Source: Geodermatophilus obscurus (GTDB taxonomy: Bacteria > Actinomycetota > Actinomycetes > Mycobacteriales > Geodermatophilaceae). Taken from it: DNA of 64,000 nt. Shown piece by piece: positions 21,674-29,819 of the stretch. The translations under genes were made by a program, and so were the position numbers. The notes under the pieces are model-generated. The model worked only from the letters and a program-made list of their open reading frames with translations, ran no database searches and was not told the origin of the DNA. The stretch is from positions 310,001 through 374,000 of the forward strand of contig NZ_FOWE01000001.1 of assembly GCF_900115395.1 (NCBI RefSeq), written 5' to 3'. Numbering within the stretch: the stretch's first letter is position 1; each line of letters begins with the position of its first letter.

Positions 21674-22933
21674 GTGGACGGTCTTCTCGGGGTCGACACG
21701 CTGGTGGCCGTGGCGGCCGTCGCGCTGGTCGCTCCCCTGGTCGTCGGGCTGCTGCCCCGGCTGCCGGTCCCTCAGGTGGTCCTGCTGCTCGCCGGGGGGA
21801 TGCTGATCGGGCCGGACGTCCTGGGGCTCAGCTCGCCGGGTCAGGTGCAGGTCCTGGCCGACGTGGGCCTGGGCTTCGTCTTCCTCCTCGCGGGCTACGA
21901 GGTGGACCTGCGCCTGTTCCGGCAGGACGCCGGGCGGCGTGCGGTGGTGGCCTGGACCGCCTCGCTGCTGATCGCGATCGGCGTGGTCGCCGTGCTGTCC
22001 CGGACGGGGCTGGTCCGCGCGTTCGTGCCGGTGGCCCTCGCCCTGACGACGACCGCGCTGGGGACCCTCCTCCCGATCCTCCGGGACAACGGGCTGCTGA
22101 GGGGCCGGCTGGGGAGCTACCTCCTCGCGGCGGGCGGGGTCGGGGAGCTGTTCCCCGTGCTGGCGATCGCGGTGTTCCTGGGCACCCAGAACCGGTTCAC
22201 CGCGCTGGTCTCGCTGGGCGGCGTCGCGGTCCTCGCGCTGCTGCTCGGGCTGGCCCGCCGGGCGATCAGGGAGGGAGGCCGGCTCGCCACGGTCATCACG
22301 CTGGGCCAGCACGAGACCGCGCAGATCACCCTGCGCGGGACGATCCTCCTGCTGGTCGCGCTCATCGCCGTCACCGACCGCTTCCACCTCGACGCCGTGC
22401 TGGGCGCCTTCCTGGCCGGCGTCGTGCTCCGCCGCTGGGTGGGCACGTCCTCGCCGGTCCTGGAGTCGAAGCTCGACGCGGTCGGGTACGGCTTCTTCAT
22501 CCCGGTCTTCTTCGTCTACTCCGGCATGAACCTGGACCTGGACTCGATCGCCGAGGCCCCGCTGCGGGTCGTGCTCTTCTTCGCCCTGATGCTCGGGGTC
22601 CGGGGGCTGCCTGCGCTGGTGGTCTACCGCGCCGTGCTGGACTGGCACGAGCGCACCCAGACGGCTCTGGTGACGGCGACCGCCCTCCCCGTGCTGGTGG
22701 CCCTGACCGAGATCGGCCTGCGCAACCGGACGATGCTGCCGGAGAACGCCGCGGCGCTGGTGGGCGCCGGTGTGCTCACCGTCCTCCTGCTGCCCGCCCT
22801 GGCCGTCGCGCTCGGCCGGTCCGAGGGGGGCGCGGATCCCGCCTCCGTTCCGGCCGGCGAGTCGCCGCCGCCGGCACCCGCTGCGTCGCGGGAGGGCACG
22901 TGGACCCGCCGACGCGGTCGGGACGGAGGCTAG
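21674..22933 (+). CDS. cation/proton antiporter (CPA2-type)
   Basis: 419 residues with about 12 hydrophobic segments. Typical family stretches are LLLAGGMLIGPDVLGL near the N-terminus, FLLAGYEVDL, and AFLAGVVLRRW followed by GYGFFIPVFFVYSGMNLDL in the second half, as in KefB/NapA-like Na+ or K+/H+ exchangers. No regulatory C-terminal nucleotide-binding domain is present, only a ~35-residue tail. GTG start with GGGAG upstream. Exchanged cation and physiological role (pH or salt tolerance) are inferred from family only. Confidence 0.85.
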   Translation: MDGLLGVDTLVAVAAVALVAPLVVGLLPRLPVPQVVLLLAGGMLIGPDVLGLSSPGQVQVLADVGLGFVFLLAGYEVDLRLFRQDAGRRAVVAWTASLLIAIGVVAVLSRTGLVRAFVPVALALTTTALGTLLPILRDNGLLRGRLGSYLLAAGGVGELFPVLAIAVFLGTQNRFTALVSLGGVAVLALLLGLARRAIREGGRLATVITLGQHETAQITLRGTILLLVALIAVTDRFHLDAVLGAFLAGVVLRRWVGTSSPVLESKLDAVGYGFFIPVFFVYSGMNLDLDSIAEAPLRVVLFFALMLGVRGLPALVVYRAVLDWHERTQTALVTATALPVLVALTEIGLRNRTMLPENAAALVGAGVLTVLLLPALAVALGRSEGGADPASVPAGESPPPAPAASREGTWTRRRGRDGG

Positions 22934-22941
22934 CGTCGGTG

Positions 22942-22968
22942 CCGCTACCGCTACCGCTACCGCCACCG
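22942..22968. repeat. short CCGCTA tandem repeat
   Basis: CCGCTA repeated three times plus a CCGCCA copy, directly after the antiporter stop and before the convergent lipid-kinase gene. Low-complexity spacer; no function evident. Confidence 0.7.
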
Positions 22969-23018
22969 TCGCCGGCTGCGTCGTCGGCTGCGTCCTCGCG
23001 GGAGGGCGGGCCCCCTCC

Positions 23019-24374
23019 TCAGCGCGCCGGCTGCCGCGCCGCTGCCGGGACCCGGGGCGGCAGCTGCCGGGGATCCGCTCCGCCCGCGATGCGGGCGAGG
23101 GCCCGCAGGGCCGCCAGCGCACCCACCGGCTCGACCGCCGACGGCGAGGCGCCGGGGTGGGAGGCGGCGATGCGGACCCGCAGGGCGGCCGGCCGCACCC
23201 GGAAGACCAGCGGCGGGTCCAGCAGCGCGGCCTCCCCGTCGATGCCCACCGGCACCGGGCGCGTCGCCTCGACGCGGAACCCCGGGGTCTCCCACTGGCG
23301 CACGGGGCGCCGCCGGGGCCGCGCTCGGCGGTCCGGCGGGTCGAGGACCGTCACCCCCAGCAGGCCCTGGTCGACGGCCGGACGGGTCCCCGCTCCGGCG
23401 GCCCCGCCGAGCCGGTACTGGTTGTTGCCCACCAGGATGACCGCCGCCCCCTGCAGGGTCCGCCCACCCGGGGTGGGCCAGCTCAGGTCCTGCGACCCGC
23501 CCCGCACGGCCAGGGAGCGCGGCACCGTGCCGAGCAGGGTCCGCACCTTCGCCGCCCGGTAGCCGGAGCTCTGGACCGCCTCCGCGTAGATCCCCAGCGA
23601 GACGTTGTTGACGAAGACCCGGCCGTTGACCTCGGCGAGGTCGACGACCCGCTCACCGCCGTCGACGAGCGCGTCGAGCGCCCCCACCAGGTCGGTCCGG
23701 TCCACGCCGAGGTCGACGGCGAAGTGGTTGCGCGTCCCGGCGGGGATGCACGCGTAGGGGAGACCGGACTCGGCGGCCACGGCGGCCACCACGGCCTGCG
23801 AGCCGTCACCGCCGGCCATGCCGACGGCGTCGGCCCCCCGCTCCACCGCGTCCCGCACGAGCGCCGCCAGGTCCTCGCCGGGGCGCAGCTCGAGCACGTC
23901 GATGCCCCGGTCCCGGGCCGCCTCGGCCAGCCCGGCCGCCGCTGCCCGGCCGCCGCCCGACCGGGGGTTGACGACGACGACCGGCCGGCGGGGGCGCTCG
24001 GCGGGCGGAAGGACGACGTCCGGCCGGAAGGCCGACCGGGCCGCCGCGTGCCAGACCAGGGCGCCCAGGCCCAGCAGCAGGAGGGTGCGCACGTAGCCCT
24101 CGTCCATCAGCAGGACGACCCCGCCGGCGAGGGCCGCACCTGCGACGGCGAGGCCGGCGGCCCGGGCCGTGCCCCGGCGGAGCACGCCCTCCCACACGCC
24201 CCCGGCGACCAGCGCCCCGCAGGCCAGCAGGAGCAGCCCGCGGGGGAAGTCGTCCAGCGCCGCCTGCAGGCTCAGCACCGCCACCCAGGCCGCGGCGGCC
24301 AGCGCCACGACGGCGGCGGTGCGCCGCCGGCGTCTGCGCCGCCCTCGACGGAGCGTGCGCGGGGGAGCGGACAT
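23019..24374 (-). CDS. diacylglycerol/sphingosine kinase-like lipid kinase with N-terminal membrane region
   Basis: 451 residues. After an Arg-rich N-terminus come about four hydrophobic segments (to ~residue 115), then a DAGK catalytic domain with VVVNPRSGGGRA (nucleotide loop), GGDGSQAVVAAVA and IPAGTRNHFA motifs, all intact. Expected to phosphorylate a lipid alcohol (diacylglycerol or related) at the membrane. ATG 24374 is chosen; a convergent antiporter follows. Fits the surrounding set of envelope/lipid genes. True substrate unknown since this family includes several lipid kinases. Confidence 0.8.
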   Translation of the reverse strand: MSAPPRTLRRGRRRRRRRTAAVVALAAAAWVAVLSLQAALDDFPRGLLLLACGALVAGGVWEGVLRRGTARAAGLAVAGAALAGGVVLLMDEGYVRTLLLLGLGALVWHAAARSAFRPDVVLPPAERPRRPVVVVNPRSGGGRAAAAGLAEAARDRGIDVLELRPGEDLAALVRDAVERGADAVGMAGGDGSQAVVAAVAAESGLPYACIPAGTRNHFAVDLGVDRTDLVGALDALVDGGERVVDLAEVNGRVFVNNVSLGIYAEAVQSSGYRAAKVRTLLGTVPRSLAVRGGSQDLSWPTPGGRTLQGAAVILVGNNQYRLGGAAGAGTRPAVDQGLLGVTVLDPPDRRARPRRRPVRQWETPGFRVEATRPVPVGIDGEAALLDPPLVFRVRPAALRVRIAASHPGASPSAVEPVGALAALRALARIAGGADPRQLPPRVPAAARQPAR

Positions 24375-24462
24375 CGACGGCCACCTCTCCCGTCCGGGTC
24401 CTCCGGGGACACCAGTGTGCTGCGCCGACCGGGCCGGCGGGCCGGTCGGCGCAGCGCCCGCG

Positions 24463-24931
24463 TCAGATCCCGCACTCGTCGCCGAGGTGGTCGTCCACGC
24501 GGTTGCTGGCCTCCGACAGGTCGCCCTCGGCCTGCTCGAGCACCTCCAGCGAGTCGAGGTCGGTGACGTCGACCTGGCCGAACGCGTCGGCCATCCGGGC
24601 CAGGCCCGCCGCCATCGAGGCCCAGTCCGCGGTGATCGGCTCGGGCGCCTCGATGGCGCGCAGGTCGTCGGCGATCGTGCGGAACGCCTCGGCGATCGAC
24701 GGGTCGCCCTCCGCGTCGTCCAGGGCGGCGTCGACGCGCTCGTCGATGCCGGCGGCCCGGTCGCAGAAGTCGCCGGTCGTCCCCTCCTCGGCCGCGGTCG
24801 CCTGCGTGGCCTCCGGGGAACCGGCACCGGAGCCGTCTCCGCCGCCGCACGCGGCCAGCAGGACGACGGCGGCCGCGGCCGGCCACCCCGACGCGGAACA
24901 GGTGCAGGTCGCGCCGCACGGTGCGGGTCAT
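24463..24931 (-). pseudogene. small secreted lipoprotein, apparent frameshift in signal peptide
   Basis: A ~155-residue lipoprotein is encoded if one base is dropped. ATG at 24931 (GGAGG five bases upstream) reads MTRTVRRDLHLFRVG, then must shift at the CCCC run 24886-24889 (GGGG on the coding strand) to continue as WPAAAAVVLLAACGGGDGSG, a textbook signal peptide with lipobox LAAC. The mature part is acidic and helical with two further cysteines (GDFCDRAAG... near its start and DECGI at the end). Without the shift neither frame makes sense: the lipobox frame has no start codon. Homopolymer sequencing error is at least as likely as a true mutation. Function unknown. Confidence 0.65.
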
Positions 24932-25068
24932 GGCTGCCTCCAGGGACGGCGGAACGAACCGACACGAGGCTCCGTCCGGGAGGCCTCTCCGGACCAGCGG
25001 GGTGCCCCCCGGACCGACCCGGGGCTGACCCCGTGGTGGCGCCCGCGCGGGGGTGACAGCGTCGGGTC

Positions 25069-25176
25069 GTGACACCGCGGGTGCTGATCGTCGACGACCA
25101 CGCCCCCTCCCGGTCGCTGGCCCCCCGGCTCCTCGTGGCGGGGGCCTCTCGCCCGGTTGCCGTCGGCCGGCGAGCC
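25069..25176 (+). pseudogene. truncated response-regulator N-terminus
   Basis: GTG at 25069 reads MTPRVLIVDDHAPSRSLAPR and a few more residues matching the first helix of receiver domains, including the acidic pair of the phosphorylation pocket. Similarity ends after ~30 residues, before the phospho-acceptor Asp, and the frame then runs into sequence antisense to the next gene. It is a remnant of a deleted regulator gene whose remaining parts are not in the window. Confidence 0.5.
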
Positions 25177-25192
25177 CCGTCGCCGCCCGGGG

Positions 25193-25603
25193 TCAGGACC
25201 GGTCGTCGTCCCGGTCGGGGACGACGTGCACGGCCGCCTCCTCGGCGGAGGCGGCGCCGGTGTCGATGCCGACGTCCTCGGCGTGCAGCTCCGGCTCCTC
25301 GTCGTCCCAGCTGCCGTCGTCCTCGACCAGCCGGCCGGCCCGCCGGCCGCCGACCTCGTCGTCGATCAGCTCCCCGTCGGTGTCGGAGCTGTCGCCGAGG
25401 CCGTCGCCGGGGTCGTCGTCACCGCCGTCGGGCAGCTCGCGGGCGAGGCGGCCGCGCAGGCCCTCCCCGGCCGACTCCTCCCGCGCGGTGGTGCCCCACT
25501 CGCCGACGCCCCACGGCCGCTCCGGCGGGGACCACCCGGCGTCCTCGTCCGGCTCCGTCCCGTCGACGTCAGTCCTGTCGATGCCCCCGGTCCCGGTGTC
25601 CAT
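25193..25603 (-). CDS. DUF5709 family acidic protein
   Basis: 136 residues, very acidic, predicted soluble. Family-typical segments are LARELPD, DDEVGGRRAGRLVEDD and the C-terminal DVGIDTGAASAEEAAVHVV. Start ATG 25603 has GGAGG eight bases upstream; an in-frame ATG at 25681 (SD GAGAGG) would add 26 residues. The 25603 start puts the shared promoter motif 87 bp upstream, similar to other copies, whereas 25681 would leave only 9 bp. Function unknown; homologues are typical of soil and rock actinobacteria, and it lies next to stress-type genes here. Confidence 0.7.
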   Translation of the reverse strand: MDTGTGGIDRTDVDGTEPDEDAGWSPPERPWGVGEWGTTAREESAGEGLRGRLARELPDGGDDDPGDGLGDSSDTDGELIDDEVGGRRAGRLVEDDGSWDDEEPELHAEDVGIDTGAASAEEAAVHVVPDRDDDRS

Positions 25604-25690
25604 CGCGCGTCCTCCCACCTCCGGGGCCTGCGGCCGACCGTCGGCCCCCTCCCGTGCCCCGGCGATGATGCGTTTGCCCATGTCCTCTCC

Positions 25691-25708
25691 GCATCGGTCA
25701 ACTGACTG
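25691..25708 (-). promoter_or_regulatory. shared dyad motif, copy a (DUF5709 gene)
   Basis: Reads CAGTCAGTTGACCGATGC towards the DUF5709 gene. Matches the consensus C[AG]GTCANNTGACCGATGC seen at four other 5' regions in the window. It lies in the gap divergent to the LuxR-family gene, so it may serve either direction. Confidence 0.5.
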
Positions 25709-25910
25709 GGTGCAGATGCGCAGGTGACGGCGCCGGGGGCGGAGGACGCGGCGCACGGGGTCCGGCGGGCGCGCGGCAGGCGGTTGTGGGCGCCCTCCCA
25801 GGCACGGGACGCTCCGCCGCACGGGGACCCGCACCGATCGCCGCCGACCCTCCCGACCGCCGCCGGCCCTCCCGGCCGGCGGCGGGCGCTCCGAGCCGAG
25901 GGGAGCACCC

Positions 25911-28685
25911 GTGGACGCCACCGCCGAGGACCCCGCTCCCGCACTGGTCGGCCGGGCGGGGGACGTCGCCCTGCTCACGTCCCTCCTCGACCGCGCCGCC
26001 GACCACGGTGCCGCCCTGGTGCTCACCGGCGGGCCGGGCGTCGGCAAGAGCGCCCTGCTCGACGTCGGGGTACGGGCCGCCGGCGCGGCCGGGACCCGCG
26101 TGCTGTCCACTGCCGGCGTGGCGGCCGAGGCCGAGGTCGCCCACGCCGGGCTGAGCCGGCTCCTGCAGCCCGTGATGGGCGCCTGGGACACGCTGGCCGC
26201 GCTGCACCGCGACGCCCTCGCCACCGCGCTCGGCCACCGGGCGGGACCGACGCCCGACCGTCTCGTCGTCTCCACCGCCGTCCTCGCGCTGCTGCGGGAG
26301 GTCGCCGCCGGCGGCCCGGTGCTCCTGGTGGCCGACGACCTGCGGGACCTCGACCGGGCCACCGCCGACGTCCTGGGCTTCGTGGGCCGCCGGCTCCCGG
26401 GCAGCCGCATCGGCCTGCTCGCCGCCGCGCGGTCCGGCGACGACGGGTTCCGCCCGCTCGCCGGCCTGCCCGAGCACGAGGTGCGGCCGCTGGGCGACCG
26501 GGCGGCCGAGCAGCTGGTCACCGGTCGCTACCCGACGATGGCGCCCCGGGTCCGCCGCCGCGTCGTGGCCGTCTCCCAGGGCAACCCGCTGGCGCTGCTC
26601 GAGCTGCCCGCCGCGCTCACCGGCCCGCAGCGGGTGGCGCACCAGGCGCTGCCCCCGGTGCTGCCCCTGAGCAGCTCCCTGCGGTCCCGCTTCGCCGACC
26701 GGGTGGGCGACCTGCCGCCCGGCACCCGGCGGCTGCTCCTGCTCGCCGCCCTCGACGGGACCGGCGACCTCGGGGTCCTCGGCGCGGCGTCCCCGGGCGA
26801 GGACTGGCTCGACGTCCTGGCCCCCGCCGAGCGGGCGCGGCTGCTGTCCGTGGACGCCGGCACCCGCCGCGTGTCCCTGCGCCACCCGCTCGTCGGCTCG
26901 GCGGCCGTCGCGCTGGCGACGGCCGGCGAGCGCCGCCGGGCACACGTCACGCTCGCGGCGGTCCTCGCCGACCAGCCCGAGCGCCGGGCGTGGCACCTGG
27001 CCGAGGCGGCCGTCGGCTCGGACGGGCACGCCGCGGACCTCCTCGACGCGGCCGGGGAGCGTGCCCTGCGCCGGGGCGACGTGACCGCCGCCGTCCCCGC
27101 GCTGCTGCGGGCCGCCGACCTCGGCCGCCGCGGTCCCGACCGCGCGCGCCGGCTCGGCAGGGCCGCCTACGTGGGCGCGGCCGTGGCCGGTGACCTCCGC
27201 AGCGTCCCGCCCCTGCTGCTGCAGGCGCGCCGCGCCGACCCCGACGGCGGCGGCTCGCTGCCGGCCGCGATGGCCGCCGCCCACTCCCGGTGGGCGGGCG
27301 AGGGGGACGTCGACGGGGCCGTCACGGGCCTCGCGCGCGCGATCGAGGCCGCGCTGCGGGGACCGGTCGGGACCGGCGACCTCGACGAGGCGCTGCACGA
27401 CCTGCTGGTCGTGTGCTCCTCCGCCGGCCGCCCCGGACCGGAGCGCGTCCTGCGGGCGACGGCCGCCCGGGTGGGGCACCGGGTGGGCCCGGCCGTGGCG
27501 GTCGCCCTGTCCACGCTCGGCGACCCGGCACACGTCACCGCCGCGGACCTCCGGCAGCTGGACCGGCTGGTCGCCGGCGTCGACGCGGAGGTGGACCCGG
27601 CGCGGATCGTGCGGACCGGGCTGGCCGCCCTGTCCGTCGACCGGCTCGACGGCTGCCGAGGGGCGTTGTGGCGGGTGGTGTGGGACGGGCGGGAGGGCGG
27701 CGCCGTGGGCTGCGCGACGCAGGCGCTGGTCCTCCTCGCCTCCGACGCCTGGACCGCCGGCCGGTGGGAGGAGGCGCGCCGCACCGCCGAGGAGGCCGTG
27801 GAGCTGGCCGGCGCCCGGGGGCACCGGCTCCTCGCGCTGTCCGGCACCGGCTGCCTGGCGCTGCTCTCCGCCGCCGAGGGGGACGGCGCGAGCGCGCGGG
27901 CCCTGGCCGGCGAGGTCGCCGCCTGGGCCGGCCCGCGGGGGGTCCGCGCACTGGAGCACGTGGCGTCCCGGGCGCGCGCGCTGGCGGCCCTCGCGGACGG
28001 CGACGTCGAGGAGGCCCACCGGCAGGCCGCGGCGACCGTCCCGCCGGGGACCGGAGCCGCCTCCGCGCCGGTCACCCCGGAGGTGGTGCTCGACCTGGTC
28101 GAGGCGGCGGTCCGGACCGGCCGGCGTCCGGAGGCTGAGGCGCACGTCGCGGCGGTGCGGGCGCTGCCGGCCGTGCGGCTGCGGCCCCGGCTGGCCCTGC
28201 TCGCGGCCGGCGCGGCCGCCCTCACCGCCCCGGACGGCGGGGCCACCGCGTGCTTCGAGGAGGCGCTGGCCGTGCCGGGCGCCGCCCGTTCCCCCTTCGA
28301 GCACGCGCGCGTGCAGCTGGCCCACGGCGAGCACCTGCGCCGGGTGCGCGCGACCGGTGCCGCCCGGCTGCACCTCGCCGCCGCGCTGGAGACCTTCACC
28401 CGGCTAGGCGCCCGGCCCTGGGCAGCGCGGGCCGGGCACGAGCTGCGCGCGGCCGGGATGTCGAGGTCCGTGGGGGCACCGGCGGTCCCGGCGGACCTGA
28501 CGCCGCAGGAGCACGAGATCTCCCAGCTCGCGGCGTCGGGGCTGACCAACAAGCAGATCGGCGCGCAGCTCTACCTCTCCCCGCGGACGGTGAGCGCGCA
28601 CCTGTACCGCGTCTTCCCCAAGCTCGGCATCTCCTCCCGGGCGGCGCTGCGGGACGCGCTGGCCCGCGCACCGCTGCCGGGCTGA
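25911..28685 (+). CDS. large ATP-binding LuxR-family (LAL/MalT-type) regulator
   Basis: 924 residues. N-terminal AAA-type ATPase with Walker A GGPGVGKSA and Walker B LLVADDLRDLD, a ~500-residue helical region of TPR-like repeats, and a C-terminal LuxR helix-turn-helix (LTPQEHEISQLAASGLTNKQIG...). GTG start with GAGGGGAG upstream. LAL regulators are activators that bind an effector and ATP before binding DNA. It sits between genes that share a dyad motif in their promoters, which makes it one candidate for the factor reading that motif. The effector is unknown. Confidence 0.9.
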   Translation: MDATAEDPAPALVGRAGDVALLTSLLDRAADHGAALVLTGGPGVGKSALLDVGVRAAGAAGTRVLSTAGVAAEAEVAHAGLSRLLQPVMGAWDTLAALHRDALATALGHRAGPTPDRLVVSTAVLALLREVAAGGPVLLVADDLRDLDRATADVLGFVGRRLPGSRIGLLAAARSGDDGFRPLAGLPEHEVRPLGDRAAEQLVTGRYPTMAPRVRRRVVAVSQGNPLALLELPAALTGPQRVAHQALPPVLPLSSSLRSRFADRVGDLPPGTRRLLLLAALDGTGDLGVLGAASPGEDWLDVLAPAERARLLSVDAGTRRVSLRHPLVGSAAVALATAGERRRAHVTLAAVLADQPERRAWHLAEAAVGSDGHAADLLDAAGERALRRGDVTAAVPALLRAADLGRRGPDRARRLGRAAYVGAAVAGDLRSVPPLLLQARRADPDGGGSLPAAMAAAHSRWAGEGDVDGAVTGLARAIEAALRGPVGTGDLDEALHDLLVVCSSAGRPGPERVLRATAARVGHRVGPAVAVALSTLGDPAHVTAADLRQLDRLVAGVDAEVDPARIVRTGLAALSVDRLDGCRGALWRVVWDGREGGAVGCATQALVLLASDAWTAGRWEEARRTAEEAVELAGARGHRLLALSGTGCLALLSAAEGDGASARALAGEVAAWAGPRGVRALEHVASRARALAALADGDVEEAHRQAAATVPPGTGAASAPVTPEVVLDLVEAAVRTGRRPEAEAHVAAVRALPAVRLRPRLALLAAGAAALTAPDGGATACFEEALAVPGAARSPFEHARVQLAHGEHLRRVRATGAARLHLAAALETFTRLGARPWAARAGHELRAAGMSRSVGAPAVPADLTPQEHEISQLAASGLTNKQIGAQLYLSPRTVSAHLYRVFPKLGISSRAALRDALARAPLPG

Positions 28686-28707
28686 GGCCGCGGGCCCCGC
28701 GCGCCGG

Positions 28708-28725
28708 CAGTCGCATGACCGATGC
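28708..28725 (+). promoter_or_regulatory. shared dyad motif, copy c (small-protein gene)
   Basis: CAGTCGCATGACCGATGC, 76 bp before the ATG of the 59-residue protein. One arm deviates (TCGC for TCAN). Confidence 0.45.
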
Positions 28726-28801
28726 CGCGGCCGCGGCCGCCCGCCACGGTCGGCGGGTGCGGCGGGAGCGCCGGCGCGCAGGGACGACGAGGGAGCGGGC
28801 C

Positions 28802-28981
28802 ATGCCGACCTACCAGATGGTCTACGGCGACGGTGAGCAGGTCGTGCGCGAGACGTACGAGGATGTGCAGGTCGAGCGGGAGGACGGCTGGACCGTCCTG
28901 TTCCGCGGGGGCTCGGCGATCCTGCGGGTGCAGGACGTCCACGTGCAGTCCCTCGAGCGGGTCGGGCCGCAGCCCGGCTGA
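28802..28981 (+). CDS. 59-residue conserved-looking small protein
   Basis: MPTYQMVYGDGEQVVRETYE followed by alternating hydrophobic/charged segments (WTVLFRGGSAILRVQDVHV), suggesting a small beta-barrel or sheet. Preceded by a weak purine-rich stretch (GACGAGGGAGCGGGCC) and by the shared dyad motif. Reading frame has normal actinobacterial third-position GC. Not recognised; context (next to LuxR regulator and alpha/beta hydrolases) suggests a stress-inducible protein. Confidence 0.6.
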   Translation: MPTYQMVYGDGEQVVRETYEDVQVEREDGWTVLFRGGSAILRVQDVHVQSLERVGPQPG

Positions 28982-28990
28982 GGCCCCGCC

Positions 28991-29008
28991 GAGTCACTTG
29001 ACCGATGC
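28991..29008 (+). promoter_or_regulatory. shared dyad motif, copy b (alpha/beta hydrolase gene)
   Basis: GAGTCACTTGACCGATGC, 71 bp before the ATG at 29080. Contains TTGACC, which could double as a -35 hexamer. Confidence 0.5.
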
Positions 29009-29079
29009 CCGCGCCGGCCGGCGGACCCCAGACTCGGCCCGCCGGGGCAGCCGTCGCGGAGGGACCCCCGAGGAGCGAC

Positions 29080-29799
29080 ATGAAGCCGACCATCGTCCTG
29101 GTCCACGGTGCCTACGCCGAGTCGTCGAGCTGGGACGACGTCGTCGCGCCGCTGCAGGAGGCCGGGCACCGGGTGATCGCCTGGGCCACCCCGCTGCGCG
29201 GGCTCGCCTCGGACGCGGCCGGGCTCACCGACCTGGTCCGCAGCATCGAGGGCCCGGTGGTCCTCGTCGGGCACTCCTACGGCGGTGCGCTGCTGACCAA
29301 CGTGGCCGCCGACGCGGGTGACGTGCAGGCCCTGGTGTACGTCGCCGGGTTCGCGCTCGACCCCGGTGAGAGCTGCGCGGACGCCTCGGCCCTCGTGCCC
29401 GGCGGCACGCTCGGCGAGACGCTGGTCCTCGTGCCGCTCACCGGCGGCGGCGCCGACACCTACATCGACCCGGCGAAGTACCATCACCAGTTCGCCGAGG
29501 ACCTGCCCGAGGCGCAGGCGGCGCTCATGGCGGTCACCCAGCGGCCGGTGACCCAGGCGGCGCTCGGCGAGCCCTCCGGCGACGCGCCGCTGTGGCGCAC
29601 GGTGCCCAGCTGGTTCGTCTTCGGCGAGCTGGACCGCAACATCCCGGCGGGCGCGCACCGCATCATGGCCGAACGGGCCGGGTCACGGCGCACCGTCGAG
29701 ATCGCGGGCGCCTCGCACGTCGTGGGCATGTCCCACGTGGCCGAGACGGTGCAGATGATCCTCGAGGCGGCCGACGCCTCGACGACCGCGGCAGTCTGA
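29080..29799 (+). CDS. alpha/beta hydrolase (EstC/salicylate-esterase-like)
   Basis: 239 residues, compact single-domain hydrolase of the plant hydroxynitrile-lyase/methylesterase type: N-terminal TIVLVHGAYAESSSWDDV (oxyanion loop HGAY), nucleophile Ser in LVGHSYGG, acid near FGELDRNIP and catalytic His in GASHVVGMSH. ATG 29080 with GAGGAG directly upstream. 20 bp precede a second alpha/beta hydrolase gene, so the two are likely cotranscribed from the motif-bearing promoter. Substrate unknown; ester hydrolysis is inferred from the intact triad. Confidence 0.82.
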   Translation: MKPTIVLVHGAYAESSSWDDVVAPLQEAGHRVIAWATPLRGLASDAAGLTDLVRSIEGPVVLVGHSYGGALLTNVAADAGDVQALVYVAGFALDPGESCADASALVPGGTLGETLVLVPLTGGGADTYIDPAKYHHQFAEDLPEAQAALMAVTQRPVTQAALGEPSGDAPLWRTVPSWFVFGELDRNIPAGAHRIMAERAGSRRTVEIAGASHVVGMSHVAETVQMILEAADASTTAAV

Positions 29800-29819
29800 G
29801 CGGGGCACCGGGAGCTCCG

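Noticed and set aside
25603-25681. Longer DUF5709 start at 25681
   Set aside because: Possible, but it would leave 9 bp to the shared motif, unlike the 31-76 bp at other copies; the 25603 start has a strong ribosome binding site.
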